Assembly: GCA_933207985.1 (NCBI GenBank)
Contig: OW240918.1
Span: forward strand, 23,906,538 to 23,970,537
Origin: Pelobates cultripes
Lineage: Eukaryota > Chordata > Amphibia > Anura > Pelobatidae
Direction of reading: 5' to 3'
DNA length: 64,000 bases
Shown: positions 12,285 to 24,466 of the stretch, one piece after another
Layout: each line of letters starts with the position of its first letter
Numbering within the stretch: the first letter of the stretch is position 1
Program-made: the position numbers and the translations under genes
Notes under the pieces: model-generated
The model's database searches: none
The model's input: the letters and a program-made list of their open reading frames with translations, nothing else
What the model was told of the DNA's origin: nothing

Positions 12285-12721
12285 CATACCTCCCAACATC
12301 AGCAGTCCCAGAGTCTAGATGTTGGTGGGGGTGGTGGTAAAGGGGGGCGAGCCAGCGATGCTACTGCATTCCTGGCTCTGCCCAAAATGAGGCAGAATTA
12401 CATGAAAAGGGGCAGACCTGTCTGCAGTGGGGGCATGTTCGCCCACACTATTGGCCGGTCTGCCTAGTGTGAATAAAAAAAACAATCATTTTAGCCTGCT
12501 CACTGTGGAAAATGACCCTCCAGGGAGCACTGAAACAGTGCTCTTTGCAGGGTCCTAGTGCCCTGATGCAAGCGCATCTTATGATGCACTCACACTATGA
12601 TTGTTGGGGACAGTTCCATGGTGTCCCCAAAAGTGGGACACCAGGAGATTAACGGGGGACAGCTGGACAGCACCCAAAAATCGTCACTATCTCACTAAAA
12701 TTTGGACTATTGGGAAGCATA
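12285..12721. mobile_element. TACCTCCCAAC-ended DNA element
   Basis: The left end is CATACCTCCCAACA and the right end is TTGGGAAGCAT, an imperfect inverted pair. The interior is GC-richer than its surroundings (GGTGGGGGTGGTGG). Related ends occur at 8505 and 15010. No transposase remains. Confidence 0.6.
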
Positions 12722-13029
12722 TCTAAGGCAGAGCATTCCACATCTTTCTTGTTCGTACCCTTTCCTCTGCTGTAAGTGAAATCGCCTTTCTTCCAGTCTC
12801 AACTCTACATCTAATGTATACAAGTAGTTTGTGGGTTCCTTATTCCAAAATGCATGACTTTACATTTACATCTAAATCTCATCTGCCACTTACCTGCCCA
12901 GTCCCCCAATTTATCCAAATCCCTCTGTAATTAAATATCATGTTCAACTTGGCCAGTTTTGTGTCATCTGCAAACACTGACAAATGACTTTCAATGCCCA
13001 CTTCAAGATCACTTCTAAACAGATTAAAG

Positions 13030-13471
13030 ATATAAGGAATTGTATTGTCACCATAACAACTTCTTCAAAATGAAGTTGTTATGGTGCTCATAGGTCCCTG
13101 TCACTTTCTCACCTGAAGGGGTTAAACCTTCCTCGAACAGTTTTATCCAAAAGGTTGCTCTCTAGTGCTGGATGTCCCTTTCTGCAGTGGCATCCGATTT
13201 CTTCTGTTTCAGGAAGTATGGAGTGCCACCGGACAAGGTCACCGCTGATTGCCCAGAACAGTCAGCTGATGCTCTATGCAAATCAGTAGCTTCCCATTGA
13301 AAACAAATGTATGTACCTTTTTTTTTATGAATGCTGGTAGGAAAAGGTAGACCTGGTGCTGGATTACAATTTTTGGGGGTTAAACAGTTTAACCCATTCA
13401 GGCAAGAAAGCGCCAGACTCCTCTGGGCACCATAACAACTTAATTTTGACTTGACCATACAGTTCCTTTAA
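13030..13471. mobile_element. TTAA-type miniature element
   Basis: Near the left end CACCATAACAACTTC is followed at once by its inverse GAAGTTGTTATGGTG; near the right end CACCATAACAACTTA precedes CAGTTCCTTTAA, with TTAA at 13468-13471. The left TTAA has decayed. Related to 14284-14707. Confidence 0.6.
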
Positions 13472-14283
13472 AGTTCCTCTTTAAATAAGAGTATGAAGAA
13501 AATGAACCCTTACAGCAGTCAGTGGGTGAAAATTCATCACTTTTTGCCGAGTGTAAAGAGGGAACATAAACCATCGGTCACATTGAATGTAAAGGGTGGG
13601 TTTCTCCTGTGTGTAACCCACTTAGCCGTTAGCTGCTGGGATTTGAAATTCTGATGCTGGGTAGATATTTAACTATCGATTATATTCTTTTACACACATT
13701 GTAGCTCAAGGTATAATTGAAGCCTGGACTAATTAACTTTATGAGACCATAAAATGACTTTTTGAAGCATTTGTCATTTTTTTTTCTGTAGCAGATTAAT
13801 TTTGTTTTGTAGCGGCCGCGTACACTGTTGCAAATACCGTTTTTGTTGCCTGAAATATTAATATTAAGCCTGGAATGTAGGAAACGTCGGTTCATTTTTC
13901 TCCGATAGTGTCAATATCAGGCTCATTTTAGAAAGACAGTGACAAATGGAATTGATGATAGCCACGCAGGAAGAGAAGCTGTGGGGATTTATAGACACAC
14001 CTCTGAAGTCATAGGGTCATTAGCTGGAAAACTTTAAGCACGCATTTCACATCCAGTAGGGGGGCTAGATGCATAATTAATCTCATTAATATTTTAAAGA
14101 TGCCTTAAAAGAGGTAAAACTGAAGCTGATAAGGAACCTAGGGCAAGCAACATTAGAATCTTGTACCCTTTCTATACTTCCCAACTCTTTCTGACATAAA
14201 GCATCAGAACAAATCTGTTTACTGGTATTACAAAAAAGTTATTATGTTTTTAGGGAACATTAAAAAATATGTTGCATGTTCAC
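13472..14283. other. Unique DNA, nothing recognised
   Basis: AT-rich with no supported coding or repeat feature. Confidence 0.4.
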
Positions 14284-14707
14284 TTAAAGGAACACTTCAG
14301 CCACCACAACAACTTAATTGAAAAAAAGTTGGTGTGGTGCCAGGAGGTTCCTGGCTTTCTCTTACCTTTAGGGATTAAACCAAAGTTGGCTCTCAAGCAC
14401 TGTTCACATCCAGTGGCATTCCTTGTTGTCCCCATCCACACAATAAGGTAAGTACCTTTCTTAAGCTGTTTTTATGAACGGGGATCTTTAAGCCAATCAG
14501 CAGTGCACCTGCCCAGCTGCAGCCCATGGCTTCCTCTAGCTGATTTTCTGAAAGCAGATATGTACAAGCACAGAGAGGAATGGCATTGAGGGGTTGAACT
14601 GTTCATGAATGGTTTAACCCCTAAAGGTAAAATGCACCAGGGACCAACTTGCACCATGACAACTTTATTTCGATGAAGTTGTTATGGAGGCCTGACTGCT
14701 CCCTTAA
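14284..14707. mobile_element. TTAA-flanked miniature transposon
   Basis: TTAA at both ends (14284-14287, 14704-14707). The left end is AAGGAACACTTCAGCCACCA and the right end is GCCTGACTGCTCCC. Internal matches to 13030-13471 include the AACAACTT / AAGTTGTTATG blocks. Confidence 0.7.
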
Positions 14708-15009
14708 CTCTGACACTAAGAGGTTTTTCATGCACTGGACGCAACTCTGAAATGTAAATTTGTACATACTTATTTCTTCTGCCCTGTTTTAATAAATGTT
14801 TGCTAATTGTATCCTTTGTTTTTTCCAAGCACTATGTCTGTTTTACAGGCCATACCTTCTCCTACAGCTGGTTCCCTGTCAGAAGTTTTCACTCCACAAA
14901 GACTGGCATCCTGTGACCTTTGCCAAATTAGGAGCCCATTGGGCCTGGTGCTGACAATTATGAAGGGCCTAACTGCAGAAAATTATAGACAGAAAACACT
15001 AAAACAGTT

Positions 15010-15310
15010 ATACCTCCCAAGCATCATATATCTGGTGGAGATGGTGTTGGAGGGAATCTCACAGGATTTAGTTATCAGAAAACATATACCCTATGCTAAT
15101 CTCTCACTTTCATCTTTCAAGTTAATCCATACCCCCTAACAGCAGGTTAAGTGAAGCAAAATGTCGGTGGGCGGGGTAAAAGGGTGGGCCACTGACATGA
15201 ATCACATAACCAAACTGCCCAAACGAGCGAACATGCCCAAAAAGTGGGCGTCTCTCCCTGAAGAATTAGAAGGTCAGCCTAGTGTAAATTCATGACAGGT
15301 TGCCTGCTAA
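15010..15310. mobile_element. TACCTCCCAAGC-ended element fragment
   Basis: Starts ATACCTCCCAAGCATCATAT and continues into a GGTGGGCGGGGTAAAAGGG block like that in the 12285 element. The right end is uncertain. Confidence 0.45.
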
Positions 15311-16065
15311 TCCTGCAGGCTTGCCAACAAAGAGCATACAATGCAGACAGCTCTCTGAACTTGGCATAAATGCGTCTAATGATACCCTTGCTTCACGCTT
15401 TCTATGGACTGTCCCCTAGCATTCACTGGTCCACTCCTCTCCTAACCTTCTTACTAACAGGCAGAAGCTCCTGTTATACAGTCTGGGACAGAGAAAAGGT
15501 GTATGTAGTGAGTGTAGAAGAAAGGTAACATCCACAGTGTTGGAGAGTCCGAAGCAGCAAGAGTATTTGCATAGTGCGTAAAGTCAGCTTTACCATAACT
15601 AATTTCATTGTCAGCCAGTCCACACACTTTTTGTTCCCCTATATCCCTCTTAAGTTTCCATACTTAAGCAAGAGCATGTGAAGAATGGAAAAAAAATCTT
15701 TACATTTTACAATACGACTATTCCATGGGCATGGGCCTGGAGCTGCAGCTCCACCAGCCCCTATGTTAATCCAGCCCTACCTTTGACCCAGTAAAGCCTG
15801 TCACATGACAATCCCTACAATCCCAGGAGTGAATAGCCAGCTGTATGCATCCTGCTGTACAATATGTCATCTCAGAGAGGTCCAAAGGTGTAACTTAGAA
15901 GTAGTTAGCATCCATGGGTGTCCATGGGCAGCTTGTTCTGCTATTTTTCTTGTGAGATTGAAAATACAGTGCAATACCGGTGCCGAAACAGGGATAGGAA
16001 ACTGCATCTTATCCCTGCTTCTCTCTGACTGAATCCACAGGGGAGCAACACATACAGCCAGCAGA
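15311..16065. other. Unique DNA, nothing recognised
   Basis: No supported gene or repeat. Confidence 0.4.
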
Positions 16066-16226
16066 GACAGCCTACAGTTCAGGGAAGTGAGGCATGGGGG
16101 GCAGAGATAGCCTACAGATCAGGGAAGTGAGGCATGGAGGGCAGTGATAGCCTACAGATCAGGGAAGTGAGGCATGGGGGTGCAGAGATAGCCTACAGAT
16201 CAGGGAAGTGAGGCATGGGGGGCAGA
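16066..16226. repeat. ~41-bp minisatellite, four copies
   Basis: Four near-identical head-to-tail units containing TACAGATCAGGGAAGTGAGG and CATGGGGGGCAGAGATAGC. Copies differ by a few substitutions and one inserted T, indicating recent amplification. An A/G-rich stretch follows to about 16400. Confidence 0.95.
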
Positions 16227-19200
16227 GAGGTAAAGTAGGAGAATGAACATAAAGGGTCTGCAAGGAGCAGAAAGAGAAAAGAGCAGAAAGGGGAGCACAA
16301 AAAGCAGAAAGTAGTAGAAAGGTAAAGGAGCAGAAGGAGCGAAGGAGGAGAGAAGACAGTGTCAGAAGAAAAAGAAGACTGTGTCAAATGATGGAGAAGA
16401 AAAGGAGATCGGAGCAGGAAGGACAAGTGAAGTGAATTCTCCACTTTATTCTGTACACCACATCATAAGGCTTTGGTACCTGGGCCTGGCAGGGAAACTT
16501 TGGACCTTCTCATCTCTCCAGGTAAAAAAACATATCAGTGTTAATGTGTTTACTTTTATTTACTGAGTGTCAGGAAGCACAGACTGCCGCTGGGGAGGGG
16601 TGTCATTGATTGGCTAGAGCGGTCAGCTGGCACTCTAAGCCAATCAGTAGTTCCCCATTCATAAAAATGTAAAACATGTATTCCTGACACCATAGTTGTG
16701 AAAACGTATTCACCCTGGCTTTATGTGATAATGACTATGCTCCTCCTCTTCATGACATTGTCAAAAAGGGACCAAGCATGGATGTCATTACAATTAAACC
16801 CCCCCCTGGAAAAATTCCTGCGGACACCCATGTTAGCATCGCCACCAGTATCACTGCGTAGTAAACTGCCTGCACTTTAATTGAATATATAGAATCTTAT
16901 AGGCCACACAAAGAGGTCTCAACCATAATACTGCCTCTCACCATACAACAGGCCGTCACCAGTTCAGGCATGGAAACTAAAGCATGGCAAAGCATCATAG
17001 GAGATGTAGGCCAAATCAGCCTTAGTGCCATCAGTTTTCCATGTCCCATGACAAGATGGGATGTCTGTGCATATATAAATAATATTTTTCTAACTATTAA
17101 AATTGAGAATGTCAAAAACCAAAATCAAATTATTTCCAAAAACTATCCAGTTACATCAATCTGTTACATTTTCTTGATTACAAATAAGCAAATGTTCAGA
17201 AGAAGAAAATATTAGATAATATGAACGGGCATAATATAAATACAATTAATAACATGATGTAATCTTATGACATGCCACCATATTGCAGGTTTGCTGCCAG
17301 TTGCAGTTGCTGTTTCACATCCCATTTTATGATCCATCTCAAGTTGCACACATTCTGGTTAAGCAGACCGGATGTGGAATTGGAGATGGCATTAATAAGG
17401 AGCATCTTAAAATAGATGGGCAAAGTGCCATGTGGACCATCTCTTAGAAACTCCAACAAAGTTTCACACATTCTTTTGAGCCATTTTTTTGTTTGTCTGA
17501 GTTTTTTGGTGAGTGTAAATCCACGGCATGTGAAGTGCCAGAATGTGCGATGGGGGTTAATTGGTCTTCTCCAGTCAGGATTAAGGATAGTTCAGTGATG
17601 GCACCTCAGATAGTTCTGACTTACAAAGGACAACTTGACAGCCAATTCTGTACAGTCCTGGCCATGGTTTGTACTTTACTTTTCTTTTTCATACCTGCAT
17701 CATGAAGGTATTTTAGTTAGTCAGTTGGTTCTTCTACATGTGTCTAGTTGCCCCATAGTTGATAACCCATGATATCTCGCACAGTTTAGTTTACTCATTA
17801 CTCATTACACATCCAGTCAACTCAGATGTATTGGCTAGATTGGTACACTGTGACCTGGAATATGCCAGGATCTATTCATTTTAATATGTATAGAATGTCC
17901 ATATCTGTCGAAAAAAAATATTTTTCTCAAACCTAACTGTTTACAAGAAAATTTATAAAGTACTCTGTGTGATCAAAAAGGCCCTTTACCATTTAATTTG
18001 TATATATACAACTAAAATGAAATATTGCTACTACACTCTAGTGTGTATCTGTGTCACCCAGGGAAGGAAAACAACCACCAGTCTATAGAATGAAGCGTCA
18101 TGGTATATATAGAAATCTACCCTTAATCGGGAGCAGGAATGTAAACTATAACAATGGTAGTAAAAATATATATTTCATCCCATATAGTATGCACCATTAC
18201 TCTCCACTTTATAGGCTGGTGGTCATTTTTTCTTCCCTTAACCATTTTTTCTGGTGCTAATAGTTTACAAGAAGGAATTCAAATTATTATATAAAATGTG
18301 TCTGTGTATTGTACGGAAAGCATTGAAAAAAATTTAACTTGATTTTTAAGTTGCTTCCGAAGTCTGTGTTCCCATTTCAAATTCGCTGAAGACTTGTTAC
18401 CATGGAAATCAGTGCAAATCCGGTACCAACTCTATTCTATAATGTTGAATATTTTTACACAAACAGATGAGCTGAATTCTCACTTTCAATGACAGAATCC
18501 CAGCATTAACTCTGATGATTAGAAATGAGAAAAAGACTTTGCAAGCGTTGTCTAACTTTAATACGTTTTAAATACTTAAGGGGACTTTGCCACTTTTCTT
18601 TGTGTTACATTTTAAATTAGCTGAGCACCTTGTGAGTTGCAGTTCAGAAGCTAGAGCACTTCATTTGACAAACAGTTATCCAAAGGGGTTGTCCACGCTC
18701 GACCTGCCTGTTAACAAAATACATTTCCCATAATTCTTTGAAGGAACTTTTGGAATGGGAACTGTAGTCAAAGATAAGAATGGCAAGGATTGGACACCTC
18801 GATTAAAAAATTATTATTATTATTTTTATTTCTGCATTGTGGCTTCCTGGAAAAAAATGCTTCAAAAAAATCCAGCAAAATGTGTGGGAGTGAGCTTTAA
18901 ACACAAATATGAGTCATTGCTCCTGTATCTTCAGGGAGTTGAGAATGCATTCAGGTCTTACCATTCTTACAGCTGATTAGTATCTTTGACTACATGTGGT
19001 AATCACTGGCTATTTAGGTGAATAAATCCGCTGCGGCATTCAAAATATAAGCCATGTTTATATGTGATTTGCTAATTATATGATAATGTAACACTGTGAT
19101 ACAAGGAGATACAGTGGCAGAAGTGAAACTCCATGGATGCTAAGCTAGCCTCGCTGATGGGGGTTCTCCCTGATCATTACATTCATCTAAAATCTGGATA

Positions 19201-19692
19201 AACAAAGTATCACTAATAGGTGATGGGGACATTATTTACAGCGGCACTGATATGGCCACATCCTTTATTTTTAACCCCTCTCCTGATCATCTACAATCAC
19301 CCCCAAATGCCTCTAGGTCCCTCATTTCCCTTTTTTACTGCATCATTTCTTCTTCATATCTATTTCGTAAGCACATCCATCTTAGTGTTCCTGGAAACTA
19401 TGTTTATCGCATCACCTTCCTCTATCCTCCGCACATGCCCACGTCTCAGGGCAGTTGCAAAGGGCGAAAGGAGCCAACGTGAGAATAGAGAGGAAAGGTG
19501 AGTATTCTGGGAAAACGTTCCTAGACACAGGAAGTGGAACTCAAGCTCCACTCAGAGTCTAAGAAAGTCAGGCTACTGTCTTAGGCAAAGTCCCTACTTT
19601 GTCTTATGTATCTAGTTAGAAATAGATAAAAAATGAAAGAAAAAAAAGACAGAGAAGGAAAAATGAAGAGAAGTGGAAGCAATGGGGAAAAG
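16227..19692. other. Unique DNA with an A/G-rich tract
   Basis: A strongly purine-rich plus strand spans 16230-16430. A small MITE core (AAGCATGGCAAAGCATCATA) lies near 16978. No gene recognised. Confidence 0.45.
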
Positions 19693-20042
19693 TTAAAGGG
19701 ACAGTAAAGTTACCAGAACAACTACAGCTTATTGTATTTGTTCCACTGGCCACTACATTGATTCAGCGCATGAGGAGATGCTGTTTGGCCAGGGCTGTGT
19801 TTGGCTCTGTCCCTGATCTGCCTCTTTGACAGTCTCAGACAATCCTGTGGGAAAGCATTGTGATTGGCTCACAGAATCACTTCTGATGATGTCAGCCAAG
19901 CAGGCAGATCAGGGGCAGAGGCTGCAGACTTGGATACAAGTCAGATTTTTACTATATTTAGGGAGGCATGAGGGACAAGGGGGGCTAGATGGGATGGTGT
20001 TTCTAACATGTTTGTGTTTCTGACCCTATAGTGTTCCTTTAA
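19693..20042. mobile_element. TTAA-flanked miniature transposon
   Basis: TTAA at 19693-19696 and 20039-20042; ends AAGGGACAGTAAAGT and CTATAGTGTTCCT. The interior matches 49884-50335 over the segment from GAGGAGATGCTG to CAAGCAGGCAGATCAGG, so both belong to one family. Confidence 0.85.
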
Positions 20043-22865
20043 GTACTGTGTGACAGCGTGACCTAAATAAATTGTTTTCTAAAACCAGAAATCCCCGGTG
20101 TACGACCCTGCTACCTCCTGCAGATTGCTCACTGCATAGCTGATTGTTTTCAGAACTACACTCTGGCAACATAATCAAAGACATGTTGTTATAGTATATT
20201 TACAATAGGCATATGTACACTATGCTCTCCTACTGTAGCTAAGGCCTTGATTTGCTTTTCAAATTATTTAATATTTTTGGCAGATCGTGTAAAAAGATTT
20301 TTTAAACATATTAAAATATTTTTTTAAAATATATCATATTTCGAAACATATATAAATGCATCAACAAATTTAAAAAAATTGCAAAATTAAAAGATTTTTT
20401 TATAACCTTAAATAATTTTAAATAGTTATGTAAAAATATGATATTGTTTGGAAAACGTATCCAACAATACTGAATCGAGACCATTGTTGAATAAGCATTT
20501 CAAATATTTTAATATTTTTGGCTAAACTTTCAAAACAATTAATATTGGGAAAAATATTTAAATTTTGTTCTATTTTCATACTTTTTTTATATATTGATAT
20601 ATTTTAATATTCTTAAAAAAAACAAAACCTACACATCTTAAAAGTTTATCCAAAAATATTAACTCATTTGAAAAACGTATTCTATAATACGTTTGGATAA
20701 AATTGGATTAAAATTGATTAAAATTGGATAAAATCTGATCCTAGAAATAAGCTACAATAAAACAAAAATGACGTGGCCATTGTGTGTAATTTTAAGTGCC
20801 GTTCGCACATTTTCACATTCTTCTCTGCTCCTGTCTTTGCTATTTGCATAGACATTTCTGATCTTTTTCATCCAAGCTCCTATGGTTCGGCTGGGGTGGG
20901 AATGTCACTGACTAATACTGCTATTATACCTGTTACTGCAACTGGTTGCTTTGGGACTTGCTAATTCTGTAAGTGTTGTACTTATTGGACTGCATTCTAA
21001 TCCATGACCTGAAATATCAACTTTTGTTTGCACATTGGACTCTTAAGATTTCCCATTCCTGCTTGTGGTTCCTCTGAGTTTATTGAGGGAGTTATGGGTG
21101 CCATTTGTTTAACATGTGACTTGTGGGTGCTTTGTAATTAATGGGCTTTACAGAATCCGGCACAACTTCAAAACTCATAAAATGTAATAGATTATTTAAA
21201 AACACCCGACTAAGGCAATAACAACGGGGATTTGGTTACAGAATATGACCATACATTGCATAAGCCTACCATGACACCAGGGTAACCCATTTTTGGCAGA
21301 TCCTTTTGTAACAACCTAATGCTTGCTTGTATTTAATGAGTGATTACATGCGCCGTGTGTTTATGTGTAATCTGAGGGTGTCAGGGTTTTATAATTAAGG
21401 AAAGAATCCAACACCTGACTTATTTACTGATCTTGGCACAATGAGTAATGTTTGAGAAGAGGTACTTTTATTTTATTATTGATTAGCCAGATGAGCACCC
21501 TCAAATGGAAAAAGAATCTGGAATATTGGAGTATCTGCCACATTTATTTTTCACTGTCTGATTGACGCATTGATCCGTTGGATCTGAAATGTGATTTATT
21601 GGAGGGATGCATTTAGTACATCAGTGTTTTGCAACACTACTATTGTCACATATTACTGATTACTGCTATACATAATGATTGTTATACATTATTGATTAAA
21701 GGGACACATCACTGCCCAAATAGAGGCTGAACATCATTTATGGGCAGATGGGTGTACAAAGCTGGGCATTTCACCCTATGATGTGCTGCGATGTCTCAGT
21801 TGAGACGCAGTCTAGTTATAACTTCCACATGTTTTTTCCAAACTGAAAGGAGTCCTCTATACAGTCAGTTTCTAAAATCTCCCACTTTGTGTTCCATTAA
21901 CTTCCACACAGAAAATACTACATTATCAAACATTTAAAAGTAACATCAAGATACAACTTCCTGTAAGGGTCTTAACACTTCCTGTTAGAAGCAAGAGGAT
22001 CAAAGGGGTGGGGAGAGTGGTGGAGCTATAATACAGGGCGTTTGTTCTGTTTTACTTACTTCTGAACCAAATTCTTACATTGCATCATGTAAATAATCAG
22101 ATTCATGGTTGCAGTTTCCTTAATAATTTCTGAACCAGGTGTGAAACACATTTACATACATTTAAAATGAATAAATAAGCAGCCTAGATGGAAGTGGGGC
22201 AGGTGCATGATTGGAAATATCATGAACAAAACACATAGTTAATGAGAAAAGAATCAGGTTATTATAAATGTAAATTTGCTGAAACTTTTCCCCTATTCTA
22301 CCAGTTTGGCTTCTTTTTTGCTTAAAAAAGCAGACTATGGGTGCAGTGCATTGTAATGTAGTATTTGACCAATGACATTGTTATACTGCTGTCTATAAAA
22401 GCATTTTAAAAATGCCGAAAAGTTATTTAAACTGTACATATAAAGGTATGTTTTGTCGTTTGTTTAATCGTTTAAGTGTAGATGATTTTAATAATTCTAC
22501 ATAGATTAAACCCAACACAGTTTGTTAGGAATAAAGAAAAGCATAATGCCACCTAGTGTAAAACATTGGAAATGCAGTTATTTCTCTATTTTAAAATTTG
22601 AATGTCCCAATTTATGTATCTGCTAAAAAATATTTACAGGAATTCAAGACACACATTTTAAGTGCAGGATATCAGTTAGATTACAGTTAGGTATCCTGGT
22701 TAGACTGTTTTTCTAAGAATGTCTTTCTTTCTTTCGTTTAATTTGTTGTTCATGCAGTTCTCATTATTTTTTATATTAGATATCGGTGCACAAGACAATT
22801 TTGCACAAACATTTCTATTAATGAGCAATTATTAGAAATGTATGTGCATGCACACATGCTGGACT
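20043..22865. other. AT-rich DNA with self-complementary A/T tract
   Basis: 20270-20720 is dominated by TTTAAAATATT-like words and can fold on itself; a similar tract lies at 23700-23900. A TTAA-type end (TTAAAGGGACACATCACTG) starts at 21696 without a clear partner. No gene recognised. Confidence 0.45.
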
Positions 22866-22998
22866 TAACATTTCAAGTTCTTAGTTACTAGCCAAGCTTT
22901 AAAAGATACTTGCCACTACAAACCTGGAGGGTCCATGGCACAGTCACCAGGCAGGTATAAATTTATATTTGCCAGGGCTAAGATTTCACTGGCCAATG
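22866..22998. repeat. Second copy of the CTAGCCA/GCCAGGGCTAA repeat
   Basis: Matches 8150-8310 in block order (CTAGCCAAGC-TTTAAAAG, TTGCCACTACAA, TTGCCAGGGCTAAGATTTCA). Supports a dispersed family rather than chance similarity. Confidence 0.5.
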
Positions 22999-23084
22999 GG
23001 CTAATGACCATGCTCTTGTCTTCCCATTCAGGAGAAAGGAGATGAGGATTAGCTGAGATAATCCAGCCAGTTCCTGAATGAGGC

Positions 23085-23492
23085 CCGCTCTGGAAGGGGG
23101 AAAGGGGTAAAAACTTACCTTTTTCCAGCGCTGGGCGGAGAGCTCTCCTCCTCCGATCCTCCTTCTCTCCTCCCCGTCGGCTGAATGCGCACGCGCGGCA
23201 AGAGCTGCGCGCGCATTCAGCCGGTCACATAGGAAAGGATTCATAATGCTTTCCTATGGACGCTTGCATGCTCTCACTGTGAAAATCACAGTGAGAAGCA
23301 CGCAAGCGCCTCTAGTGGCTGTCAATGAGACAGCCACTAGAGGATTAGGGGGAAGGCTTAACCCATTCATAAACATAGCAGTTTTTCTGAAACTGCTATG
23401 TTTATGAAAAAATGGGTTAACCCTAGCTGGACCTGGCACCCAGACGACTTCATTAAGCTGAAGTGGTCTGGGTGCCTAGCGTGGTCCTTTAA
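23085..23492. mobile_element. Truncated inverted copy of the 10.3-kb TTAA element
   Basis: This is the reverse complement of about 10286-10690: it ends GTGGTCCTTTAA and shares the CTAGTGGCTGTCAATGAGACAG and GCTGCGCGCGCATTCAGCC-type blocks. The other end is lost. Confidence 0.85.
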
Positions 23493-24388
23493 AGGATCCA
23501 ACGTGACTGATTTCACTCCTACAGGGGAGCACTTCCAAGAGAAGCACGGCAGCATACAAATGTGATACACTGAGTAAAGGGAGATTTTAGTTCATATAAG
23601 AGGATAACTTGGTAAAGGGGACCTATACTAGTATTGTATAGGGCTCAGTAAAATGCGGTCAGCCAGCCTTCAACCAGCATTACATGAGCAACATAAACAT
23701 TATGGCTTCGATTAAATATTTTTGGATAAACTTTTAAAATGATTTATTATTATGAAAACCTATTTTTTGACATATTGATAGATTTTTTTTTACATATGTA
23801 TATATATTGATATTTTAATATTTTGAAAAACTAATTTTAAAAGTTTATTTAAAAAGATTAAATCATTTGAAAAACATATCGAACACTATTAAATCAAGGT
23901 TGTCTTTGTAAGATACGGCTCACTTGGGTAGCATATAAATCGGAAATGCCAGTTCTCATGATTTGTAATATTATGCTTATTTATTCTTTATATTTAACAA
24001 ACATGTATTTGTGAGGCCTAAAAAATACTAAATGTAGAAATCCACACAGCTCTATAGTGGAACTAAATGTCTCCATTTTAGTTCCCTGTACATTCCATCT
24101 TCGTTCCCTGTCAATCATTATTATAAGCTAGGCCCAAGGCACCTGTCAATCAGCATAGAGAAAGCATAGAGAAAGGAGTAGAAACAACGTTTCTCCTCCA
24201 ATGCAACATGTGCCTTAGCTGTACCTGGTCCAAACTGGATTGTGATGCCAATTCCTAAATCTTTAATATCTATATATATAAAAAATAAAACTGAACATCA
24301 TATGAAAAAAAAAAAGGTTTCACAACTTAACGGCAATTTCTAATGTGTTATTAATTGGTGTCATTTTCTGAGAAGTGACTGTCCCTCT

Positions 24389-24466
24389 TTAACCCCTTAA
24401 GGACCAAACTTCAGGAACAAAAGGGAATCATGACATGTCACACATGTCGTGTTCTTAAGGGGTTAA
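24389..24466. mobile_element. 78-bp palindromic TTAA MITE
   Basis: TTAACCCCTTAAGGACC on the left and TTCTTAAGGGGTTAA on the right, with ACATGTCA-CACATGT at the centre. A fragment of the same family is at 6141. Confidence 0.85.

Noticed and set aside
18515..18540. CTGATGA followed closely by GAAA, a possible hammerhead
   Set aside because: Only three bases separate the boxes, so helix II cannot form.
19875..19900. CTGATGA in a TTAA element (also at 50296)
   Set aside because: No GAAA box or helices follow; the word is part of the element's ordinary sequence.
22978..23570. Minus-strand small proteins, also mirrored at 10326-10520
   Set aside because: They are frames of the repeated TTAA element, present in two copies by transposition.
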